Positions 26,209 through 37,100 of a stretch of DNA of 64,000 nt are shown here, one piece after another. The notes below the pieces were generated by a model, which searched no databases, had not been told where the DNA came from, and saw only the letters and a list, made by a program, of their open reading frames with translations. This DNA comes from Aquimarina spongiae. Lineage in GTDB: Bacteria; Bacteroidota; Bacteroidia; Flavobacteriales; Flavobacteriaceae. Within the stretch, counting starts at the first letter, position 1. Each line of letters opens with the position of its first letter. Made by a program: the position numbers and the translations under genes. The stretch lies in contig NZ_FQYP01000006.1 of the NCBI RefSeq assembly GCF_900141785.1, positions 62,001 through 126,000 of the forward strand, read 5' to 3'.

Positions 26209-27492
26209 TTAATAATCATATTTATCTTTCCATCTTGATTTAAGGAAATTTCGAAACGCATTTTCTCTTTGATTATCACCAGGATCATACAGTTTGGTAT
26301 TTGCGATTTCGTCTGGTAAAAACTCTTGATTTACAAAATTGTTTTGATAATCATGAGAATATTTATAATCTTCACCATATCCTAGTTCTTTCATGAGCTT
26401 GGTGGGAGCATTTCTAATGTGTAGAGGGATGGATAAGTCCCCGGTTTGTTTTACCAATTGTTGTGCGTTTTTTATTGCCATGTAAGAAGCATTACTTTTG
26501 GCAGAACTAGCTAAATAAACTGTACATTGACTTAGGATGATCCTAGCTTCAGGATAACCTATAGTGTTTACAGCCTGAAAGGTGTTATTTGCTAGTATTA
26601 ATGCTGTAGGATTAGCGTTTCCTATATCTTCTGAAGCTAGTATTATTAACCTTCTTGCAATGAACTTTAGATCTTCTCCGCCTTCTATCATTCTCGCTAA
26701 CCAATAGACAGCTGCGTTAGGATCACTACCTCTAACCGATTTAATAAAAGCTGAGATGATATCGTAGTGTTGTTCGCCAGTCTTGTCATATCGTACAGTA
26801 TTTTGCTGGACAAGTTTTAGAACGAGATCATTTGTGATTACAATTGGATTGGTGTCTTGGCTAGAAACTATTAGCTCAAAAATATTCAATAGCTTTCTGG
26901 CATCTCCACCACTCAGTCGTAATAAAGATTCGGTTTGTTCCAGGACAATATTTTTGGATTTTAAGAGGCTATCTTCTTGCATCGCTCTATTAAGCAAGGC
27001 TTCTAGCTCCTTTTTGCCAAATGGATTAAGTGTATATACCTGACAGCGGGAGAGTAATGCAGGGATCACCTCAAAACTGGGATTTTCGGTGGTAGCTCCT
27101 ATAAGTGTAATCCACCCCTTTTCTACGGCGCCTAACAGGGAATCTTGTTGTGATTTACTAAATCTATGAATTTCATCGATGAATAGAATAGGATTTTTTG
27201 AAGTAAAAAGCCCTCCACTTTGTTTTGCTTTGTCGATAACTTCACGTACTTCTTTAACACCACTGTTGATGGCGCTAAGCGTATAAAAAGGACGTTCAGA
27301 CTCTTTGGCAATGATATTTGCTAATGTGGTTTTTCCTACACCTGGTGGTCCCCATAAGATTAACGAAGGGATAACTCCTCTTTTTATTTGCTGTCTTAGA
27401 GCGCCATCGTTCCCTACCAAGTGCTCCTGACTCAAATATTCTTCAAGCGATTGAGGACGTATCCGTTCTGCCAAAGGTTGATTTGTATCCAT
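26209..27492 (-). CDS. rarA: replication-associated recombination protein A (RarA/MgsA)
   Basis: A 427-residue AAA+ ATPase related to clamp loaders; RarA acts at stalled replication forks. Walker A is GPPGVGKT at 48-55, Walker B is LFIDEIHRF around D106-E107, and a sensor-1 [11 protein letters not shown] follows. The C-terminal half is the tetramerisation domain ([28 protein letters not shown], in parts). Length is normal. A TACCTTTG -7 element sits so close to the ATG that the transcript may be leaderless. Confidence 0.96.
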   Translation of the reverse strand: MDTNQPLAERIRPQSLEEYLSQEHLVGNDGALRQQIKRGVIPSLILWGPPGVGKTTLANIIAKESERPFYTLSAINSGVKEVREVIDKAKQSGGLFTSKNPILFIDEIHRFSKSQQDSLLGAVEKGWITLIGATTENPSFEVIPALLSRCQVYTLNPFGKKELEALLNRAMQEDSLLKSKNIVLEQTESLLRLSGGDARKLLNIFELIVSSQDTNPIVITNDLVLKLVQQNTVRYDKTGEQHYDIISAFIKSVRGSDPNAAVYWLARMIEGGEDLKFIARRLIILASEDIGNANPTALILANNTFQAVNTIGYPEARIILSQCTVYLASSAKSNASYMAIKNAQQLVKQTGDLSIPLHIRNAPTKLMKELGYGEDYKYSHDYQNNFVNQEFLPDEIANTKLYDPGDNQRENAFRNFLKSRWKDKYDY

Positions 27493-27497
27493 ACGTA

Positions 27498-27530
27498 CAA
27501 AGGTACAAAGCTAGTTACAATCCTTAACAA
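27498..27530 (-). promoter_or_regulatory. rarA promoter, possibly giving a leaderless mRNA
   Basis: On the minus strand TACCTTTG (27498-27505) matches TAnnTTTG, with a TTG 22 bases upstream (27528-27530). The element ends only five bases before the rarA ATG at 27492, so initiation about seven bases on would fall at or next to the start codon. Confidence 0.5.
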
Positions 27531-27621
27531 GAAATATAGGATAGATCGTTTACCTGGGAATTAAAACTGCCATTTTAGCTGTATTTGGTGTTTTGGACTT
27601 TTTTTTGATACTTTACAGGGT

Positions 27622-28374
27622 ATGAAAAGAGATCAGGAGTTATTTGAGTTTAATACCGGAGTTATTGGATATCCTATATTGTTTGTTTTACTGATCTGGA
27701 TTGTATTTTGGGCAGAAGTACGACTAGGGTTAGATATTAAACAGTTTGGGGTGTATCCTAGAACGTTCATGGGACTCAGAGGGGTGTTATTTTCCCCTTT
27801 TATACATGGAGATATTACACATTTGTGGCATAATACGCTTCCTCTTTTGATATTGTCTAGTGCTTTATTTTATTTTTATAATAACAATGCCTGGAGAATA
27901 TTGTTAATTGGTACTTTGCTTACTGGTATTTTGACATGGATACTGGGTAGACCTGCCAATCATATTGGAGCAAGTGGAATAGTATATCTTTTATTTGGTT
28001 TTCTGTTTTTCAAAGGAATCATTGCTAGAAATTTTAGATTAATGGCTTTGTCATTTGTTGTAGTATTTATTTATGGTAGTATGGTCTGGTACGTTTTTCC
28101 TGTGGACCCTAAAATTTCTTGGGAAGGTCATTTTTCAGGTCTTTTTTCGGGTGCCTTATTGGCATTTTTAATTCGAAAAGGAATTGCAAAACCCAAAGTA
28201 TATTCCTGGGAATCTCCCAATTATAACCCAGAGGAAGATGAATTTCTGAAGCATTTTGATGAGGATGGGAATTTTATAGAAACCCTTCCAGAACAAGAGG
28301 AGGGGGTGGTAGATCAAGAAATAAAGATCAATTACGAATACAAGGAAGATAATAGGGGAGAAGACAAACTATAG
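27622..28374 (+). CDS. rhomboid-family intramembrane serine protease
   Basis: A 250-residue inner-membrane protease with about six helices. The catalytic serine is S118 in GASG, the paired histidine is H170 in WEGHFSGLFSG, and N71 in HLWHNTLPL fits the oxyanion site. Such enzymes cleave transmembrane segments of other proteins. An acidic soluble tail of about 55 residues follows the last helix. The 3' end overlaps the convergent rlmB gene by six bases. The nearest upstream -33/-7 candidate would also place initiation at the ATG. Confidence 0.92.
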   Translation: MKRDQELFEFNTGVIGYPILFVLLIWIVFWAEVRLGLDIKQFGVYPRTFMGLRGVLFSPFIHGDITHLWHNTLPLLILSSALFYFYNNNAWRILLIGTLLTGILTWILGRPANHIGASGIVYLLFGFLFFKGIIARNFRLMALSFVVVFIYGSMVWYVFPVDPKISWEGHFSGLFSGALLAFLIRKGIAKPKVYSWESPNYNPEEDEFLKHFDEDGNFIETLPEQEEGVVDQEIKINYEYKEDNRGEDKL

Positions 28375-29103
28375 TCGTTGGCGTATAGTTTCGTAGAGAA
28401 ATACACCACAGGCAACGGATACGTTAAGCGAAGCAATCTCACCGTGCATTGGTAATTTAGCTTGTTCATCCACTAATTTTAAAACAGAATTAGATATTCC
28501 CTTGCCTTCGCTACCCATAATAATAGCTGTAGGATTGGTTAAGTTTAAATCGTAGATGGTTCCCTTTGCTTTTTCAGTTGCTGCTATAACAGTTATTCCA
28601 GAACCCTGCAAATAGAATATAGCGTCTTTGATATGATCTACTTTGCAGATGGGAATATTAAATATCGCACCTGCTGAAGTTTTTATAGTATCTGCACTTA
28701 CTGGTGCTCCACCTTTTTTCTGGATGATAATACCATGTACACCGGTGCATTCTGCAGTTCTTATAATAGCTCCAAAATTGCGAACATCTGATAATTGATC
28801 AAGAATTAAGAAGAGTGGAGTTTCTCCAGACTCGATCACATCGAGTACTAGGTTTTCCAGATTATGAAATTCAATAGGGGAGATGAAGGCTACAACTCCT
28901 TGATGATTTTTTCGGGTTAGCCGGTTTAGCTTTTCAATGGGAACATATGAGAATGATATACCATTTTCTTTAATTTGCTTCCAGAGCTCTTTTGATAATT
29001 CACCATGCAACCCTTTTTGGATAAATAGTTTATCAATCGTTTTTCCAGAAATGATGGCTTCCATAACCGCTCTGATACCAAATACTAACGTTTCGTCTTT
29101 CAC
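28369..29103 (-). CDS. rlmB: 23S rRNA (guanosine-2'-O)-methyltransferase, TrmH/RlmB type
   Basis: A 244-residue SpoU/TrmH-class methyltransferase with a trefoil knot. The N-terminal substrate-binding domain (FGIRAVMEAIISGKTIDKLFI, in parts) is typical of RlmB, which methylates G2251 (E. coli numbering) in the peptidyl-transferase centre. SpoU motifs are seen: LDQLSDVRNFGAIIRTAE, MGSEGKGI and LNVSVACGVFLYE. RlmB is preferred over TrmH (tRNA) because of the N-terminal domain and length. A TATATTTG -7 element lies 27 bases upstream of the start. Confidence 0.92.
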   Translation of the reverse strand: MKDETLVFGIRAVMEAIISGKTIDKLFIQKGLHGELSKELWKQIKENGISFSYVPIEKLNRLTRKNHQGVVAFISPIEFHNLENLVLDVIESGETPLFLILDQLSDVRNFGAIIRTAECTGVHGIIIQKKGGAPVSADTIKTSAGAIFNIPICKVDHIKDAIFYLQGSGITVIAATEKAKGTIYDLNLTNPTAIIMGSEGKGISNSVLKLVDEQAKLPMHGEIASLNVSVACGVFLYETIRQRL

Positions 29104-29129
29104 CCTATGATTGTTTAGTTTTCTGCCTG

Positions 29130-29137
29130 CAAATATA
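29130..29137 (-). promoter_or_regulatory. -7 promoter element of rlmB
   Basis: TATATTTG on the minus strand, 27 bases upstream of the rlmB ATG. No TTG lies at the normal -33 distance, where the susD terminator stem sits instead. Confidence 0.4.
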
Positions 29138-29141
29138 GGTA

Positions 29142-29176
29142 TAAAAAAACATCCCTCTGAAATTTTCAGAGGGATG
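29142..29176 (-). terminator. terminator of the first susCD operon
   Basis: Arms CATCCCTCTGAAA and TTTCAGAGGGATG (13 base pairs) with a very short loop, followed on the minus strand by a run of seven Ts. It lies 40 bases past the susD stop at 29216. Confidence 0.92.
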
Positions 29177-29215
29177 CTTTATTATATTAAAAGTGTTTTT
29201 AAAACAACTTTAATT

Positions 29216-30673
29216 TTAGTTTTGGAAGAACATTGGAGTAATCAATGCTTCAACCGCAGGTGCATTAGGGTTAGAAGTAATCTCACTCAATGGAATCTGA
29301 TATCTATTAATATTATCAGTAAGTACAGTTTGAGTAATAGGCTCGTAATCAGGAACCTGATTTCTTCTAATCGTTGTCCATGATTCCATGTGTCTCATGA
29401 AATCAGCTACGTAGTGCTCTTCGTGGATTTTTCTTAATGCATCAGCTTGGCTGTCACCAGCGATAGATCCTCTTGCAGAAGCTAAATAAGTAGCTTTATC
29501 ACCAGCAGGAACTTCGTTTGGAAGACCGTCATAACGACCTAAAGAAGTTGAGATACCAGCTTGGTAGAATGTATCTGCAGCAGCTGGTCCACCTGTAATT
29601 AATCCTAATAAAGCAGCTTCTGCTAAGTAGAAGTTAGTTTCAGGAGCAGTAGCATATCTATCTGGTAATGTAGCAACGATAATGTCGTCAGAAACCTGAG
29701 AGAACTGAGCAGTATCCAAGATTAAAGAACCTTGTGGCTGTCCAGCAAACCCTCCTCCGTCAAGCTCATTAAAGTATGCAGCTCTTCTTGGATCGTTGTT
29801 GTTGTTCATTAAAGTTACCAAAGTAGAACCACCAGAGTAGAAGTCTTGGCTACCACCAGCAAACTGTACAATCAATGTAAAGATTGGGTTTTGGTTACCA
29901 GCCTGATCAAGGTAGTCTAGTTTAGCTTCGTATTGATTTTCAGTAATCATTGGCTGACTAGCTAGTGCTTGAATATCTGCGGCTACAGAAGTAGGATCAA
30001 CATTTGCGATTAACATTAAAGCTTTTAACTTTAAAGAGTTAGCAAAACGGATCCAGTTTTCTCTATTTCCTCCGTAGATTAAATCTGCACCATCAACAAT
30101 ATCAGTATCAGTTGCTAATTCAGCAATTGCTTCGTCTAACAATACTGCAACTCCTCTTAATACATCTTCTTGGCTATCAAAATTAGGATTTGGGAATTCC
30201 TCTACCTGAATTGCTTCACTAAATGGAATAGCACCAAAAACCTGAGTTAAGTTTAAGTAAGTAAACGCTTCAAGAACTTTAGCTTGTCCTATGATATTTC
30301 TTGCCGCAGGGTTGTTGCGTTCTGTAAGAATTCTCATTTGAGCTAAGTTTCTCAAGGAAGTTGTATAGTTACCGAAGAAAATGTTGTTTACTGTATTTGG
30401 ACTAATAGTACCTCTTTCCGGATTACGGAATACTCCAAAGTTAGCAGAGAATGACCAGTGCTGAGAGTGGGTACTCATTTGAAATTGTTCTACTGTTCTG
30501 TTTGCTGTAATACCTCCAAGTAAAATCTCAGGCATTAATAATGCCGGATCAATTTCTAAGGCAGCAAGGGGATCAGAGTTAATACCTTCAATAGTATCCT
30601 CACAACCTGTAAATACGATTGCCGATACCAAAACAAGAAGGATACTGATCTTATTTTTAAATATATTTTTCAT
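29216..30673 (-). CDS. SusD/RagB-family nutrient-binding lipoprotein (locus 1)
   Basis: A 485-residue surface lipoprotein: signal peptide with lipobox VFTGC (C24), then an all-helical TPR-like SusD fold. The GINSDPLAALEIDPALLMPEI segment (quoted in parts) is typical of the SusD-like_2 group. SusD proteins form the hinged lid that captures nutrients above the SusC channel. The ATG at 30673 is preferred to 30745 or 30682 because it gives a proper lipoprotein signal and starts 11 bases past the susC stop. Substrate cannot be predicted. It ends the operon before a strong terminator. Confidence 0.93.
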   Translation of the reverse strand: MKNIFKNKISILLVLVSAIVFTGCEDTIEGINSDPLAALEIDPALLMPEILLGGITANRTVEQFQMSTHSQHWSFSANFGVFRNPERGTISPNTVNNIFFGNYTTSLRNLAQMRILTERNNPAARNIIGQAKVLEAFTYLNLTQVFGAIPFSEAIQVEEFPNPNFDSQEDVLRGVAVLLDEAIAELATDTDIVDGADLIYGGNRENWIRFANSLKLKALMLIANVDPTSVAADIQALASQPMITENQYEAKLDYLDQAGNQNPIFTLIVQFAGGSQDFYSGGSTLVTLMNNNNDPRRAAYFNELDGGGFAGQPQGSLILDTAQFSQVSDDIIVATLPDRYATAPETNFYLAEAALLGLITGGPAAADTFYQAGISTSLGRYDGLPNEVPAGDKATYLASARGSIAGDSQADALRKIHEEHYVADFMRHMESWTTIRRNQVPDYEPITQTVLTDNINRYQIPLSEITSNPNAPAVEALITPMFFQN

Positions 30674-30683
30674 TTTGTTCATT

Positions 30684-33600
30684 TTAGAAATTTGCTTGAA
30701 TGTTAAATCCGAAACTCTTAGTAGATGGTACACCACCTCTTTCAATTCCTTGCAGGTTACTAGCAGAACCTCCTAAACCAGCTTCTGGATCGATATGAGG
30801 AACATCAGTATTAAACAAAGCAAGGTTTCTTCCTTCTAAAGCAATTTGTAATGCTTTGATAGGTGTCTTCTTAAGAATTTCTGAAGGGAAAGTATAGGCT
30901 AAACTAATTTCTCTCCATTTGATGAAAGTAGCGTCAAATACGTTACCTTCTACAACACTAGCGTTTGCAAATCCACCCCAGTAGTTTTGTACACTTGAAA
31001 TTGGAGTAGTGTTTGGAGCAACAATTGTAGAACCATCAGGATTTGTACCCGTAGCTACAAATGTATTTGGATCAACAAATACTTCACGACCGTTTACAGC
31101 AGTTTCTTCAGCTAAACCAGCTCTTCTTAATTGTCCTACAGTATTAGAGAATATTTTTCCTCCTTCTCTGTAATCGAATGTAGTAGATAATCTCCAGTTT
31201 TTATATCTGAACGTAGAAGTAATACCCATTGTATAATCAGGGAAGATGCTTCCAAGAGGAGCAGACTGACCAACTTGACGGATACCATTAGCATCAACAA
31301 CGATTTGATCATCAATATCATTTCCTTCTGCATCTACAGCTCTTAACCAACGTGGACCGAATAACTGAAGATCTTCACCTTCAATTGCTCTTACTGCAAT
31401 ACCGTTAAATCCAGTCGCTAAGTTTAAAGCACCACCTGGAAGAGCTCCAAGGTCTTCTACTTTAAATTCGTTAGTTGTGAAGTTATAATCTAAGTCCCAA
31501 GTAAAGTTATCAGTTTGAACAACTTTAGCGTTAATTTGTAATTCAATACCCTTGTTACTAATCTCACCAACGTTGGTTAAGAATCCACCAAAACCAGAAG
31601 ATTGTGGAGTAGGTACTGTGATAATTTGATCCTCAGTAAAGTTTTCGTAGTATGTTGCATCAATGAATACTCTGTTATTCAATAAACCTAATTCAACACC
31701 TATTTCGAAGTTTTCCTGATTTTCAGGCTTCAAGTTTTGATTGGCTAAGGTTCCATCAGAGTTAAATGCTAACTGTCCGTCGAATGGGAAAGTACCTCCC
31801 TGACCAAACTGTTGGAAGAAACCAGTATCTGGATTAAACGTAAAGTCTAATAGGAATGGCGCAGTATCAACACCTACGTTTGCCCATGCTCCTCTAAGCT
31901 TACCATAACTTAAGAAATCTCCCTGGATGTTAAGAGCATCAGAGAATATCCAACTCAAAGATACAGAAGGGTAGAAGAAACTGTTGTTACCAATCGGTAG
32001 TGTAGAAGACCAGTCATTACGACCAGTTACGTTCAAAATTAACCAGTTCTTGTAGTCTAAAGTAACGTCTCCAAATGCACCAAAGATTCTTCTAAGTGTG
32101 AAATCTTTTACTACTGCATTAACCTCGGCATTACCTGGATCAAATAATTCTGGTACTGTTAAGTTAGTACCTGTGTTTTGTAAACGATCTAATACCCTTT
32201 CGTTCCACTGCATACCACCACGTACTGTTAAGTTGAAAGCATCAGAAAGAGACTTGTCATAAGTAGCGATAAGGTCTAAAGTAAGCTCACGTCTTTTGAT
32301 AAAGTCATCTACGAAGCTACCACGTAAAGCACCGATAGTACCGATACTGTTTTGGATTAAACGCTGATCTGTAAATGTATCGTAACCAGCTCTACCTAAA
32401 ATATTGAAGTTTTCAGTAGGAGCATAAGTTAAAGATGCATTACCAAAGAAACGCTCAACTTGTGTTTGAGTAGCATTCTGACGAGCAATAAATAATGGGT
32501 TATTAGATTGTCCTCCTGGATCATTAATCTGATTTCCGAATTCGTCAACATCTGGATCGAATAAAGAGAAGTCAGTTAATCTTGAAAGACCATTTATAAT
32601 ATTTGTTAATACGTTAGGGTCATTTGCTCCTTGAGCAGCAGTACCTACTGTATTTGTTCTAACATAGTTTACACTAAATCTTGAACTTAATTTCTCATTA
32701 AACTCTTTACCTGAGTTCAAACCAATATTAGTTCTATTCAAAGAAGAGTTAGGGATGATACCTTGTTGATCTGTGTAAGCAACACTTAATCTGTAGTCAT
32801 CACCATTTTGACCAGCTCCAGAAACAGTAACACTATTAATAGAGGTGATACCAGTGTCATAAAAATCTTCAACACCATCTTCGAAAATTCTGAAAGGAAC
32901 GTTCTGGTCTCTTAAGTTTACAAAAGTTTGACCAGCAAGAGATGGATCATTGATTGAAGGACCCCAACCTACAGTAGTTTGATCTCTTTCGTTCTGTGTA
33001 AAGTCATATACACCTTGATCACCACTGATAAACTCATTCTGGAAATCTGGTAATCTTAAAGGAGAATCAAAACGTAAACTAGAGTTAAAGCTTATACTAG
33101 CCTTAGAACCTTGCTTACCTTTCTTTGTAGTAATGATGATAACCCCAGCAGATGCACGAGATCCGTAAAGAGCGGCAGCAGATGCACCTTTCAGTACAGA
33201 AATAGTTTCGATGTCATCCGGGTTGATATCCTGAGCACGGTTACCAAAGTCAAATCCACCAGTAATACGAGATCCTGTGGCGATATTAGAGTTCGAGATC
33301 GGCACACCATCTACTACGAATAGTGGTTGCTGATTACCCTGTAAACTTGAGATACCACGGATAAGTATTCTCGTAGATCCACCTACGTTACCACTTTGGT
33401 TTTGGATTACTACACCAGAAGTCTTTCCTTGTAGTGCTCCAAGAAGGTTGGTTTCTCTTACCTCATTCAGATCTTCAGATTTAATAGTAGATACCGCATA
33501 ACCAAGTGATCTTGCAGAACGCTCAATACCAAGTGCTGTTACTACTACTTCTTCTAACTCTGAAGCTGATGCCGCCAACTGTACGTTGATATTGTCACTG

Positions 33601-33860
33601 TCACCAACTACAACTTCTTTAGTTGTGAAACCAACATAACTAAACGATAATACTGCACCTTTGTTTGCGGTAATACTATAATTACCATCAAAATCGGTTT
33701 GTGTACCGTTAGCTGTGTTTTTCACAACGATATTAACCCCTGGTAAAGGTAACCCTCTGTCGTCGGTTACATTACCTGAGATAGTTTTTTCTTGCGCAAA
33801 AGTTATTTGCACAACAAACGCCAAAAATAGCGTTAAAATTCCACTAAACTTTGTTCTCAT
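30684..33860 (-). CDS. SusC/RagA-family TonB-linked outer-membrane transporter (locus 1)
   Basis: A 1058-residue barrel. Signal peptide 1-22, carboxypeptidase-regulatory-like domain about 24-97, TonB-interacting EEVVVT motif at 103-108, plug to about 250, then the 22-strand barrel ending in the aromatic-terminated FNIQANF. There is no N-terminal STN signalling domain, so it should not drive an anti-sigma cascade. It imports the ligand captured by the SusD partner, powered by TonB-ExbBD. Only SusD accompanies it; no enzyme genes hint at substrate. Its promoter has the same signature as the two other susC genes here. Confidence 0.95.
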   Translation of the reverse strand: MRTKFSGILTLFLAFVVQITFAQEKTISGNVTDDRGLPLPGVNIVVKNTANGTQTDFDGNYSITANKGAVLSFSYVGFTTKEVVVGDSDNINVQLAASASELEEVVVTALGIERSARSLGYAVSTIKSEDLNEVRETNLLGALQGKTSGVVIQNQSGNVGGSTRILIRGISSLQGNQQPLFVVDGVPISNSNIATGSRITGGFDFGNRAQDINPDDIETISVLKGASAAALYGSRASAGVIIITTKKGKQGSKASISFNSSLRFDSPLRLPDFQNEFISGDQGVYDFTQNERDQTTVGWGPSINDPSLAGQTFVNLRDQNVPFRIFEDGVEDFYDTGITSINSVTVSGAGQNGDDYRLSVAYTDQQGIIPNSSLNRTNIGLNSGKEFNEKLSSRFSVNYVRTNTVGTAAQGANDPNVLTNIINGLSRLTDFSLFDPDVDEFGNQINDPGGQSNNPLFIARQNATQTQVERFFGNASLTYAPTENFNILGRAGYDTFTDQRLIQNSIGTIGALRGSFVDDFIKRRELTLDLIATYDKSLSDAFNLTVRGGMQWNERVLDRLQNTGTNLTVPELFDPGNAEVNAVVKDFTLRRIFGAFGDVTLDYKNWLILNVTGRNDWSSTLPIGNNSFFYPSVSLSWIFSDALNIQGDFLSYGKLRGAWANVGVDTAPFLLDFTFNPDTGFFQQFGQGGTFPFDGQLAFNSDGTLANQNLKPENQENFEIGVELGLLNNRVFIDATYYENFTEDQIITVPTPQSSGFGGFLTNVGEISNKGIELQINAKVVQTDNFTWDLDYNFTTNEFKVEDLGALPGGALNLATGFNGIAVRAIEGEDLQLFGPRWLRAVDAEGNDIDDQIVVDANGIRQVGQSAPLGSIFPDYTMGITSTFRYKNWRLSTTFDYREGGKIFSNTVGQLRRAGLAEETAVNGREVFVDPNTFVATGTNPDGSTIVAPNTTPISSVQNYWGGFANASVVEGNVFDATFIKWREISLAYTFPSEILKKTPIKALQIALEGRNLALFNTDVPHIDPEAGLGGSASNLQGIERGGVPSTKSFGFNIQANF

Positions 33861-33874
33861 TTTACAATTTATTT

Positions 33875-33920
33875 GAATTAGCCAGCTCCAAAAATGATAA
33901 TAATATCTTTATAAAACAAC
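33875..33920 (-). promoter_or_regulatory. susC promoter and initial transcript box (locus 1)
   Basis: On the minus strand GTTGTT (33915-33920), then after about 17 bases TATCATTTTTG, then TGGCTAATTC (33875-33884) 15 bases before the ATG. The same three-part arrangement precedes the other two susC genes. TGGCTAATTC falls where transcription should begin. Confidence 0.6.
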
Positions 33921-34132
33921 TTTTTACTATTAAAATTTGAATTATTGCTTTAAGTGGTTTTATAAATGGCGAACACTTACTAAAACGTTGTAGTAGGGGG
34001 TTTGTAAGATTTTTTTTGTTTTTTTTTGACCCAATTTAATAGGATGTATTGACTCTTTTTCTTACTAATTTTTTATAACAAGAACAGCCTCTTTGATTTT
34101 AAAATTTGGTTAAAAAAATAATTGCAAAATGC

Positions 34133-37100
34133 TTATTTAGAGTTGTTTGTCAAGCGTCTGAAAAAGTATAGACTATCATTATTAAACCCTGATATTAGAT
34201 ATTCATCTTGGTTATGTGTTAATTTTTTTAAGATTCGTAGTTCTTTATTATGTAGGGTTAGTCCTACTTGTTTTGAGGATAAATAAGAGAACGTGTTTTT
34301 GGTCCTGCTTTTTGTTATCAAAAAACCTGGATTAGAATTAAAAATACCGTGATACGTGTTGAGACCATAAAAGTTTCCTCCCAGAAGTAATTGATCATAG
34401 CCTTCTCCAAGAAAATCATTTGCTAAAAAAGAATTGATAGGAGATAATTGAAAGGTAGGAGGGAATTCGATAAACTCATCATACGTGCCATTTGTATTGC
34501 GAAGATATCCACTTTTCAGGGTGGTTACATCGATGCTTTCAATTGTTTTTGCATTTAGGGATTTTAAAATATCGTCTATAGGTTGATTTGCATAACTTTT
34601 ATAATCAATATACTGTTTGTTGATTATATTGATCTGGGAAGCGAATTCATCTTTAGAATTTACAGGGTAATACTGGCCTTTTACAGCATATGCTACCAAT
34701 GTTTCATTCTTATTGTTTTGATCAAAATCGCCATAATACATTACAAGAGGGTATTCTGTGGTAGGTTTAAATTTGGTGTTTTGCCCCCAGTTTCCCAAGA
34801 GAATATCTTTGTCCCCATCGAAGTCTATATCATAAAATGCTATAGATTGCCAAAGGCCGGTGATATTGGCTTCAAGTTCTACTTCGGTTAAGGTGCCATT
34901 ATTATTTGTAAAAATTCTTGGTTTATCCCACTCTGCAGCTACCAATAAATCTTTGATGTTATCTCCATTGATATCCTCCCAGATAGCATCAGTAACCATA
35001 GTGGTTAATGAAAAGCTATTGTCTTTTACAAACTGTAAGTTGCCTTGATTTTTTAATAAGTAAGAATTTACTTTTTTTCCGAAGTTTGAACTGTCAGATC
35101 TGTTTCCAACAAAAATATCCATATCTCCATCTTGGTCATAATCATAAGCACGTACCACAGCAGTATTCAAATTGTTTACAGGTAGGTCTGTAGAAGGTTT
35201 TGAGAAATTACCCAAACCGTCATTGATATACAATCGGTCATTTTGAAATTCAATGTGTTTGGAATCAATTATTCCTGAAGCTACATATAGATCTAAGTCG
35301 TTGTCGCCATCAACATCAAAAAAAGTAGCATCAACATCTTCGCTGATAGAATCGTTTTCAATCACAGGGATTGGATGATGTTGTAGTTTTTGTTCCTTGC
35401 TAATTATTAATTTAGATTTTTGCAAAGATGCTCCACCAATAAATATATCTTCTTGCCCGTCATTGTTAACGTCTCCTATGGCTATCGCTGGGCCTTGTGT
35501 AGATATTTTGTATGGAATTAGTTTGTTTACATCAAAATCATTGTACTGGTCTTCGCGATGTTTAAAAGTTGCTAATTGGTCTTTTTTGAAAATAGGATTA
35601 CTCGTTTGATTCTTATATTTGAACGAGGTGATATTTTGAGAATCATATTTGATTTTGATGTTTTTATTTTTGAAATCTACTAAGTTTATATTTTGATAAG
35701 TATTGTCTGGCCAGATTACTTTGATAGAATCAATACTTTTCTGGCCTAATCCAAAGTGCAATTTAGGTGCTACAGATGAGATAAAACCTCGAGAAGTAAA
35801 TAATTGCTTATTTTGGATTTCATTATTACTATATATAAAGACTTTGGAGCCAATACCTAACTTGTTACTAGGTTTGTAATCAAACTCTACCGAAACAAAG
35901 GATGTATTTGAATTGTCAGAACTTCCATTTTTGTATAAACTAGCAAAGTCATTCAAATTATTTACTATTAAATCAAGATCTCCATCATTATCCAGATCTG
36001 CATAAGTGGCACCGTTGGATAGAGTAGGTGTGTTTTTGATCCAATCCCCAGTTTTATTATGAAAAGTTTTACTGTCCCCTTCAAAAATAGCATTTGGAGT
36101 CTCTCCAGTAGGCATAACTTTTAAAGATTTTATCAACCAGGCATCTTTCTGTTTTTTATCTTGATATTTGTTTTTAAAAGAATTGGAAAGATATCTCATG
36201 AAATCTAGATTGTTAGGTCTCTTGTGTATTCCATTGGTAATAAACAAATCCTGATGCCCATCGAGATTATAATCTGCAATAAGAGGAGACCAGCTCCAAT
36301 CCGTTGCAGCTATGTTGTCGTATAGCCCTTTTTCTATAAAGAAATCTCCAGATTTATTCATTTGAAGCATGTTTCTGGCGTATTGCTTTTGATAACCCTG
36401 GCTAATAAGGAATTCCTGAGTTTTGTAAGAAACATCTCCATCTGATTCTTTGAGTACTTTTTCTTCATAAGGAAGCATATCCAAGGTTATCAAATCTTGA
36501 AACCCATCGCCATCAATGTCTGCGGCATCGCTACCCATAGAAAATCTGCTGGTGTGTGAAAAGTATTTGGGAAGTTCTTCGTTGAAAGTGCCATCTCCCT
36601 GATTAATATAGTAATAGTCGTCTTCATGGAAATCATTACATACATAAATGTCATCCCAGCCGTCATTATTAAAATCTGCAATTGATGCACTAAGGCCATA
36701 TCCATTAGCGCCCCCATGAATTTTTGCTTCAAGGCTTACATCTATGAATTTGGAATTATCGTTCTTAAGTAATACGTCTCCAACATAATCTGTTCTTTTT
36801 TTGCGAATGTATGAAGGGCCGTGAGAGGTTTTGGTGTGTAGTGCATGGTTAACGATATAGACATCCAGATCATCATCCTTATCATAATCAAAAAAATAAG
36901 CTTGAGTGGCATATCCTTTATAGTTCAGGCCATATTTTTCGGATTCTTCTGTGAAAGTTCCATCTCCATTATTAATAAATAGTTCATTGTGTCCTTCAAA
37001 CCCCAAAATATTAATTACGGCACATACATAGATGTCCAGAAATCCATCTCCATTAATATCCACCATAGTAACACCTGTATTCCAGTCAGATTTTCCTGCT

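Noticed and set aside
27584..27616. TTTG-N21-TACTTTAC as a rhomboid promoter
   Set aside because: The -7 box misses the final G and would start transcription at the ATG itself; too weak to list as a feature.
33885..34132. Possible terminator for the VCBS gene
   Set aside because: Only a 3-base GCA/TGC stem before a T run and an ATTTTAAAAT palindrome were found; neither is a convincing intrinsic terminator.
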